Shown here piece after piece: positions 4,571 to 9,628 of a DNA stretch of 9,628 nucleotides (positions are counted from its first letter, which is position 1; the number at the start of each line of letters is the position of its first letter). Source of the stretch: CAZSTA01 sp964609495 [NCBI: uncultured bacterium] (GTDB taxonomy: Bacteria; CAZSTA01); assembly GCA_964609495.1 (NCBI GenBank), contig CAZSTA010000138.1, forward strand, positions 1 through 9,628, in the 5' to 3' direction. Under the pieces are notes generated by a model. It was not told the origin of the DNA, did no database searches, and saw only the letters and a program-made list of their open reading frames with translations. The position numbers were made by a program, and so were the translations under genes.

Positions 4571-7042
4571 ATGAACGCTTACGAGAGAATCTTCCAATCG
4601 CTCGAGGTAGCTGTTCTCATTTTGCTTTTAACCGTAGTTCTAAATTTTATCTTGTTCAATGCAAAGGAGGTCGAAGCTGAAGATAAGATGAATACTTGGA
4701 TACTGACTACAGATTCGTTCGTTGACTATACCCGCGTTTACTTAGGGAATGGATATATAAGCACTCAAGTGCCAATAGAGGGCAATGGCTGGGCGGGATT
4801 TAAGCCGGTGAACTGCTATATAGCAGGAGTATATAATCAATCCGATCCTAAAAGGGTTACTCATACCGCTATAGTTCCTCGTTGGAGTGCTCTAATCTAT
4901 GATAATGGTTATCATAAGTTCTCCGTTGACAGCGGAGGGACTATCAAGCCCTACAGACAGGAACTCGATCTCAGAGATGGATACATACGAACTACTTGTA
5001 CCTGGGAGGATCGGGATAGAGTTACTGATCTAGATATTACTATTTTCGTCTCTCGTGATGATGCCCATCGAGCAGTTATAAAATACTCTCTAGTTCCTCG
5101 CTTCACAGGAACAGTTAGGATTATAAATGTCCTTGATGGTTCTGCTTCTCCTGATCTAGAGGCGATAGAGAGCGGTAGCGATGCTGAAGGACAGCTGATC
5201 TGGCTGGAGACCGAAACAGGGGAATCGCAGATCGATATCGTTGAGGCTTCCATCCTCGCTTCCTCATCTGGCGTAAAATTTGAAGATGTTGAATATGAGG
5301 CTGATAAGAGTGGCAAGATTACATGGCAGAGGATATCTTTCCCAGTAGTAGCAGATGAGAAATATACTTTCTACAAATATGTCTCGGTTTATACATCTTT
5401 AGATTCGAGGGATCCACTAGAGGAAGCTAGAGAATCCGTGTTAGTAAGTGCTGATATTGGTTATGAGGCTTGCTTTGAAAAGCATCGAGCCGCTTGGCAT
5501 AATATTTGGGAAACTGATATCGAGATCGAGGGAGATACGGAGCTTCAAAAGATGATTCATTCTCAGATATTCTTTCTGCTAAATAGTATAAGGGCCGGAT
5601 GGGATTGGTCCATTGCGCCAATGGGAATCTCCAGCAGTGGATTTAATGGTCATATCTTCTGGGATGCGGAGACTTGGATGTATCCACCTCTACTTTTGAT
5701 GCATCCAGAGTTGGCTGAATCGATGCTCAGATATAGATATAACACCCTGTCTGGAGCGCAACAGAAGGCTAAGGAGAACGGATATGAGGGGGCGATGTTC
5801 GCTTGGGAGAGCGCCTCGACTGGAGTGGAGACGACTCCTAAATGGGCTGATACTGGCGAATACGAGCATCATATTACTGGAGATGTAGCTTTGGCTCAGT
5901 GGCAGTATTATCTTGTTACTCTGGATAAAGAATGGCTCGAAAGGTATGGATATCCGATAATTTACGAAACCGCTAAATATTGGGTGAGTCGAGTGATTTA
6001 TAACTCCGAGGCAGATCGCTATGAGGTAAGGGGCGTGATCTGTGCTGACGAATATTCGGGAGTAGTCGATAATAATGTCTTTACTAATGCAGTAGCGCAG
6101 AGGAATCTCTATATAGCGATCGAGGTCTGCAAATTGTTGGACAAGCCCTATCCGAATGAGTGGAAGACTATCGCTGATAAGATGTTCTTCCCCTTCGACA
6201 AAGTGGGGCAGAAATATCTGGAGTTCGAAGATTACGCAGGGCAACGGATAAAGCAAGCTGATACTAATTTACTGACGTATCCTCTGGAATTTCCTATGTC
6301 TGAAGATGTTAAGGCTAATGATCTCGACTACTACACCAAAGTCTTCGATGTGAATGGACCTGCTATGAGTTCTAGCATATACTCGATCGTCTCCGCTGAG
6401 TTGGGGAGAAGAGAAGGGGCTTATGAATACTATGTCAGAAGCTACAAGCCTAATGTCAAACTACCTTTCTATGCCTTCAGCGAGACCCCGATAAATAATA
6501 ACTTCTGCTTTCTAACGGGAATAGGTGGATCGCTACAGAGCTTAATTTATGGCTTCACTGGTTTGAGAATCCATAAGAAGGGATTAGCTTTTACCCCTTT
6601 TCTCCCCGAGGAGTGGGATCAGCTCAAGCTGAAGAACTTCAAGTTCAGGGGTGCCTCCTACGATATAGTGGTCAAGAAAGGGGATGGAGGCTCGTTTACT
6701 AAGAGCTGTGATAATTTAGCTTTAAGCCTCGAAGCTGATGACTATCGCTTAACTCCGAGAGGGAAATTACATCTTATCCTATCCCTGGCTAATGAGGGAG
6801 ATACTGCTTTAAGGGAGGGGAAATTCGAACTTCGGCTACCTGAGGGATGGGAGATCGAGAGGGCGCAGAATAGTGAATTCAAGGAGTTAAAGGCTGGAGA
6901 TACTATATCCGCTGATTTTGAGATAGCTGTCGGGGAGGAGATCGAGGGGGATTTCTCATATATAGCGGGTTTACTTCTCTGTCAGAGAGAAGGAAAGAGG
7001 ATAGAGGATGAGATAGGGTTTGAGGTTAGAATCGAAAAATAG
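4571..7042 (+). CDS. Exported GH65 glycoside hydrolase (ATHL1/kojibiose hydrolase-like) with C-terminal NEW3-like domain
   Basis: Secreted 823-residue enzyme predicted to hydrolyse an alpha-glucoside with inversion. Residues 1-37 form a signal peptide (hydrophobic 12-30, possible cut after VEA). The N-terminal beta domain starts at about 41 (WILTTDSF, YLGNGYIS); the (alpha/alpha)6 barrel spans about 310-670. Key motifs are FWDAETWMYPP (Asp365), CADEYSGVVDNN (Glu494, general acid) and FSETPINNN (Glu638, general base). The intervals 365-494 (129) and 494-638 (144) equal those of Asp301, Glu430 and Glu574 as I recall them for human PGGHG. The SETP glutamate also marks hydrolases; GH65 phosphorylases have a phosphate pocket there. 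Residues about 715-823 look like a NEW3/Ig-like domain. The start is the first in-frame ATG after a stop at 4565-4567; its ribosome-binding site is weak. Substrate (kojibiose, glucosylgalactosyl or other alpha-glucosides) is unproven. Confidence 0.9.
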   Translation: MNAYERIFQSLEVAVLILLLTVVLNFILFNAKEVEAEDKMNTWILTTDSFVDYTRVYLGNGYISTQVPIEGNGWAGFKPVNCYIAGVYNQSDPKRVTHTAIVPRWSALIYDNGYHKFSVDSGGTIKPYRQELDLRDGYIRTTCTWEDRDRVTDLDITIFVSRDDAHRAVIKYSLVPRFTGTVRIINVLDGSASPDLEAIESGSDAEGQLIWLETETGESQIDIVEASILASSSGVKFEDVEYEADKSGKITWQRISFPVVADEKYTFYKYVSVYTSLDSRDPLEEARESVLVSADIGYEACFEKHRAAWHNIWETDIEIEGDTELQKMIHSQIFFLLNSIRAGWDWSIAPMGISSSGFNGHIFWDAETWMYPPLLLMHPELAESMLRYRYNTLSGAQQKAKENGYEGAMFAWESASTGVETTPKWADTGEYEHHITGDVALAQWQYYLVTLDKEWLERYGYPIIYETAKYWVSRVIYNSEADRYEVRGVICADEYSGVVDNNVFTNAVAQRNLYIAIEVCKLLDKPYPNEWKTIADKMFFPFDKVGQKYLEFEDYAGQRIKQADTNLLTYPLEFPMSEDVKANDLDYYTKVFDVNGPAMSSSIYSIVSAELGRREGAYEYYVRSYKPNVKLPFYAFSETPINNNFCFLTGIGGSLQSLIYGFTGLRIHKKGLAFTPFLPEEWDQLKLKNFKFRGASYDIVVKKGDGGSFTKSCDNLALSLEADDYRLTPRGKLHLILSLANEGDTALREGKFELRLPEGWEIERAQNSEFKELKAGDTISADFEIAVGEEIEGDFSYIAGLLLCQREGKRIEDEIGFEVRIEK

Positions 7043-7071
7043 ATTGAATTTTGCTGAGGTAGGTGATAATT

Positions 7072-7797
7072 TTGCTGAGGAAGATAGGTATATCGGTAAT
7101 TTGCTTAGCTATGCTATTGATAACCTCGGTGACCGAAGCTATCACCGAGGAGGAGTTTGCAAAGGCTAGAGAGAAGATGGTCCTAGAGCAGTTGAAGGGG
7201 AGAGATATAACTGATCCGAAGGTTTTGGAGGTTATGGGGAAAGTCCCTCGTCATAAATTCGTTTCTGAAGATCTATTGAGACAAGCTTATGCTGACCATC
7301 CTTTACCTATCGGAGAAGGACAGACTATATCACAGCCCTATATTGTGGCGCTGATGACTCAGGTTCTAAAGCTGGAGCCATCGGATAAGGCTTTAGAGGT
7401 AGGCACAGGTTCAGGATATCAAGCGGCAGTCCTCGCTGAGATCGTGGATCAAGTATATACCGTGGAAATAAGACCTAAATTGGCTGAAAGTGCGGCAGAG
7501 CGTCTCAAAGAATTGAAGTATGATAATGTCGAGGTGAGAAATTCGGATGGGTACTTTGGGTGGGAGGAAAACGCTCCCTTTGACGCGGTAATCGTGACTT
7601 GTGCTGCTGATCATATCCCTCCGCCTCTGATATCTCAGCTTAGGGATGGAGGGATGATAGTAATACCGGTGGGGAGTCCCTTCAGTTATCAACAGCTTAT
7701 ACTTCTGGAGAAGAAGGGCTCAGATATATATACTAAGCAAATAACAGGAGTTCTCTTCGTTCCTATGATCGGCGAGATCGAAAAGAAGGGTAAGTAA
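7072..7797 (+). CDS. pcm: Protein-L-isoaspartate O-methyltransferase with signal peptide
   Basis: Repairs aged proteins by methylating L-isoaspartyl residues with S-adenosylmethionine. The 241 residues carry the family landmarks. The substrate loop is LPIGEGQTISQPYIVALM (78-95). Motif I, for AdoMet binding, is ALEVGTGSGYQAAVLAEI (107-124), followed by VYTVEI (128-133). Later come DAVIVTCAADHIPPPL and the GGMIVIPVG strand. Residues 1-23 look like a Sec signal (basic MLRK, hydrophobic core, possible cut after TEA), implying a periplasmic enzyme. TTG at 7072 is preferred because it lies six bases after GAGGTAGGTG; GTG at 7063 overlaps that ribosome-binding site. It starts 29 bases after the GH65 stop, so it is probably co-transcribed. 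Catalytic family is certain; location is inferred from the N-terminus. Confidence 0.9.
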   Translation: MLRKIGISVICLAMLLITSVTEAITEEEFAKAREKMVLEQLKGRDITDPKVLEVMGKVPRHKFVSEDLLRQAYADHPLPIGEGQTISQPYIVALMTQVLKLEPSDKALEVGTGSGYQAAVLAEIVDQVYTVEIRPKLAESAAERLKELKYDNVEVRNSDGYFGWEENAPFDAVIVTCAADHIPPPLISQLRDGGMIVIPVGSPFSYQQLILLEKKGSDIYTKQITGVLFVPMIGEIEKKGK

Positions 7798-7815
7798 CCC
7801 CGCAAAGGTTCTCCA

Positions 7816-7836
7816 AGATTATTATGGCGGTAATCT
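7816..7836. terminator. Weak hairpin in the 41-bp gap between convergent pcm and capA-like genes
   Basis: AGATTA (7816-7821) pairs with TAATCT (7831-7836) around a nine-base loop. On the plus strand a short T-run (7845-7849) follows after eight bases. The stem is AT-rich and weak; it is the only candidate terminator seen in the gap. Confidence 0.25.
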
Positions 7837-7838
7837 CT

Positions 7839-8912
7839 TCAATATTTTTCTCCTTCTTCAAGTGGGGCTAAAGAGGGTTGTCCATCCCTAGCAATTACGA
7901 TAGGGAGCACTTGGACTCCTCTTAGCCCCCGCTTGTCGATAAGACAGCGGAGAATGATAGCTTGGCGCGTATAGGGCCAAGGCTGATCGAAGACGAAGTT
8001 TCCTAGACTGTAAAATACTAATCCATTCTCAGTCATCTCCATCTCCTGAACTACATGGGGATGGTGACCGATTATCAAATCTGCTCCAGCTTTTAGGACT
8101 GCATAGGCGATCGAACGCTGTCTTGAGGAGGCTTTAGGTTGATATTCCTCTCCCCAGTGGAAAGATACTATCACAAAATCAGCTTCATCTTCGGCAGTTT
8201 TTATATCTCTTTCCAGCTGAGCAGGCTGAGCTCTCCTTAATCCTGTCTCTCCGGGGATGTCATAGGGATCGATTATATCGGTATAAGCTAGAAAAGCGAT
8301 AGCGAGCCCTTTAACTTTCTTTATCACAGGTTCGTTGTCTCCTTCATTAATCCCCACTGTCAATATCTTTGCTTTCTCTAGTGACTCTATAGTATCTTGG
8401 AGAGCTTCCTCTCCATAGTCCAGAGTGTGATTATTAGCTAGAGAGAGGATATCGAACCCAGCATAGACCAGTCCCTCTATCACCTCTGGCTCGGCGCGGA
8501 AGCGATAGGAACCGGGGCGTAACTCTCCTCTTTGGGAGATCGGATTCTCAAGATTAGCGAAGGCGATATCGGCTTTTTTCAATATCTCAACTGTAGCAGA
8601 AAAAGGATATTGGGGAGATCTTCGAGCGATAACCTCCCCTACGTAACGGCTGAGCATAATATCGCCCACCGCTATAAATTCGACGCTCTCTTCTATATCT
8701 TCAATCCCTATCGGTCTATCATCTCTTAGGAATACCCAGGGATAAGTGGAGAGAGCAAGACAGGCATCGGTTTGTGTTTCTTCTCCATCGGCGTTATTAA
8801 ATGGTATAATTATTAGGATAAACACAACTACTCTTATTGAATATAGAGCGATAGAGGGAGGATTTTTTCTTCCTATTGTAAATTTCTTCGACAAGGTGAA
8901 TTTTCCTCTCAA
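7839..8912 (-). CDS. CapA-family (PGA_cap) metallophosphoesterase-like protein, membrane-anchored
   Basis: Protein of up to 357 residues with a single hydrophobic N-terminal segment (about 21-38), so probably a signal anchor or signal peptide with the enzyme outside the membrane. The catalytic domain follows the CapA order: VGDIMLSR (82-89), FANLENPIS (118-126), SLANNHTLDYG (157-167), SFHWGEEY (250-257), GHHPHVVQ (282-289) and YSLGNFVFDQ (301-310). These supply the Asp/Asn/His metal ligands expected of the calcineurin-like fold. Family members serve poly-gamma-glutamate capsule synthesis, but this branch is widespread without capB/capC and none are seen nearby; the substrate is unknown. TTG at 8912 lacks a clear ribosome-binding site. 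TTG at 8894, preceded by GAGAGG with a ten-base spacer, is an equally good start and keeps the membrane segment. It lies 63 bases downstream of the glycosylase gene on the same strand. Confidence 0.85.
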   Translation of the reverse strand: MRGKFTLSKKFTIGRKNPPSIALYSIRVVVFILIIIPFNNADGEETQTDACLALSTYPWVFLRDDRPIGIEDIEESVEFIAVGDIMLSRYVGEVIARRSPQYPFSATVEILKKADIAFANLENPISQRGELRPGSYRFRAEPEVIEGLVYAGFDILSLANNHTLDYGEEALQDTIESLEKAKILTVGINEGDNEPVIKKVKGLAIAFLAYTDIIDPYDIPGETGLRRAQPAQLERDIKTAEDEADFVIVSFHWGEEYQPKASSRQRSIAYAVLKAGADLIIGHHPHVVQEMEMTENGLVFYSLGNFVFDQPWPYTRQAIILRCLIDKRGLRGVQVLPIVIARDGQPSLAPLEEGEKY

Positions 8913-8969
8913 TTGGGAAGATGCACTGATAATTAGCTCACCGATGGAATGGATGCAAAATTGAAATGC

Positions 8970-8987
8970 AATAATTTACAAATTATT
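8970..8987. repeat. 8-bp AT-only palindrome over the glycosylase stop codon
   Basis: AATAATTT (8970-8977) and AAATTATT (8980-8987) are separated by two bases and overlap the TAA stop. It could be a weak RNA stem at the gene end or chance in AT-rich DNA. No convincing promoter for the capA-like gene was found in the 63-bp gap. Confidence 0.3.
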
Positions 8988-9628
8988 TGATTTACAAAAT
9001 TTAGCTAGGCGACATCCTTCACAGATTGGATCTTTTCTACAGTGTTGCTTTGCGTGTTCCACTATAAGGGCATGGTATTCGTTAAAAATAGCGGGGTTCT
9101 TTTCCAATCTAGTTGTAAAGATATTCTGAATTGTATTATAATTATCATCTAACGAGCAAAGTCCTAGCCTTGAAAATATGCGCTTGGTGTAGGTGTCAAC
9201 AACAAAGTTTGGTTTATCGTAGGCATAAAGGAGTATGGAATCTACTGTCTCCGGACCCAATCCCCATATACCGAGCAAACCCTCTCTTGTTATTCTGCCT
9301 TCGAAACTCACGAAGGCTTTGAGTTTCTTAGCCTTCTGGTTGTAGTAGCCTGCTGGCTTTATGAGTTCTGCTAATTCCTCAAGGGAAGTTTGCGAAATAG
9401 CCTCTCTGGTTAGTGATTTATTCAATTTCATATTAGCTATTGCCTTCTCAACGTTCTTCCAGTTAGTAGATTGGGCGAGTATTGCGCCAGCACAGATCTC
9501 AAATTTTTCCCTATCTGTTTTTTCCCTTAACTTTAATTTTGGATCGTAAACAGGTTTCAAGCCTTTCGGTTCGGTAACTGGCCACCAACCTCGAGGACCG
9601 TAGTTTTCAAGTAGAATTTGGTATATCT
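8976..9628 (-). CDS. Endonuclease III-related DNA glycosylase, MagIII-like (5' end beyond right edge)
   Basis: Removes damaged bases in base-excision repair; fold class HhH-GPD. There are 216 residues visible, running off the window. Conceptual translation stays open to the edge and gives IYQILLENYGPRGWWPVTE at the start, a typical family N-terminus, so the TTG at 9560 is internal and not the real start. Further motifs are EICAGAILAQSTNWKNVEKAI, PAGYYNQKAKKLKAF, the helix-hairpin-helix GIWGLGPETVDSILLYA, and FVVDTYTKRIFSRLG with the catalytic Asp (visible residue 144). Four cysteines near the end (196, 202, 205, 211; C-X5-C-X2-C-X5-C) should bind a 4Fe-4S cluster. The lysine of bifunctional EndoIII (GVGRKTA) is replaced (GLGPETV), so a monofunctional glycosylase, perhaps for 3-methyladenine like Helicobacter MagIII, is expected. 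Substrate is inferred. Confidence 0.88.
   Translation of the reverse strand, partial: IYQILLENYGPRGWWPVTEPKGLKPVYDPKLKLREKTDREKFEICAGAILAQSTNWKNVEKAIANMKLNKSLTREAISQTSLEELAELIKPAGYYNQKAKKLKAFVSFEGRITREGLLGIWGLGPETVDSILLYAYDKPNFVVDTYTKRIFSRLGLCSLDDNYNTIQNIFTTRLEKNPAIFNEYHALIVEHAKQHCRKDPICEGCRLAKFCKSNNL

Noticed and set aside
4474-4680. Short plus-strand frame overlapping the GH65 start, with AGAGGAGGT at 4522-4530
   Set aside because: Its ATG at 4549 is 18 bases from that purine box, too far, and the product shows no recognisable feature; the GH65 frame has a signal peptide there. The strong box without a proper start remains unexplained.
5690-6256. 188-aa open frame on the minus strand inside the GH65 gene
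   Set aside because: It lies entirely opposite well-conserved GH65 motifs (FWDAE-side barrel and DEY region), has no family signature and is best explained as a shadow frame.
8912-8975. Promoter for the capA-like gene in the gap
   Set aside because: TTGCAT-17-TAATTA can be found but matches consensus poorly; read-through from the glycosylase gene is as likely.
9558-9560. TTG as the start of the glycosylase gene
   Set aside because: The frame stays open to the window edge and the upstream codons give a typical family N-terminus (YGPRGWWP), so the start lies outside the window.
1-9628. CRISPR arrays, tRNA or rRNA genes, insertion sequences
   Set aside because: No regularly spaced repeats, cloverleaf signatures, transposase motifs or terminal repeats were seen on either strand.

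Overview
The window comes from a bacterium of moderately AT-rich composition that cannot be placed in a named lineage from sequence alone. It looks diderm: it carries a signal-peptide-bearing, beta-rich protein ending in an aromatic residue (typical of outer-membrane barrels), a lipoprotein and several exported enzymes. It also has a c-di-AMP synthase and a LexA-type operator of the Bacillus/DinR form (CGAAC-N4-GTTCG). TTG starts are common (glycosyltransferase, PCMT, CapA), and promoters are close to the sigma-70 consensus. An uncultivated deep-branching diderm phylum is a reasonable guess, but only a guess.

Layout. At the left edge, reading leftward, is the 5' end of cdaA (diadenylate cyclase). 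A divergent promoter pair (about 486-562) fires left into a roughly 150-nt, apparently structured cdaA leader and right into a two-gene operon: a PorV/PorQ-like outer-membrane barrel (624-1556) and a GT4 glycosyltransferase (1572-2717). Next comes a 540-nt stretch that looks empty at first sight but holds a C-rich, G-poor tract after the glycosyltransferase, a previously unlisted 59-codon minus-strand gene for a one-helix membrane protein (2915-3094), its consensus promoter, and a perfect LexA/SOS box over the expected start point. A second promoter facing right (3184-3212) reads a probable operon of exported proteins: a WD40/TolB-like propeller lipoprotein (3260-4450), a GH65 glucosidase with a C-terminal Ig-like domain (4571-7042) and a signal-peptide-bearing protein-isoaspartate methyltransferase (7072-7797). 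Converging from the right are a membrane-anchored CapA-family metallophosphoesterase (7839-8912) and an endonuclease-III-like iron-sulfur DNA glycosylase that runs off the right edge (8976-9628).

How the parts fit. Most full-length genes here act at or outside the inner membrane (barrel, lipoprotein, glycosidase, methyltransferase, CapA), so this is a cell-envelope neighbourhood. The two most notable items are regulatory. One is the SOS-box-controlled small membrane protein, whose architecture recalls known SOS-induced division inhibitors (SidA, YneA) or TisB-type membrane peptides although no homology is recognised. The other is the cdaA leader, with a 12-bp closing helix beside the ribosome-binding site and no canonical start codon for cdaA. 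Both functional readings are inference.
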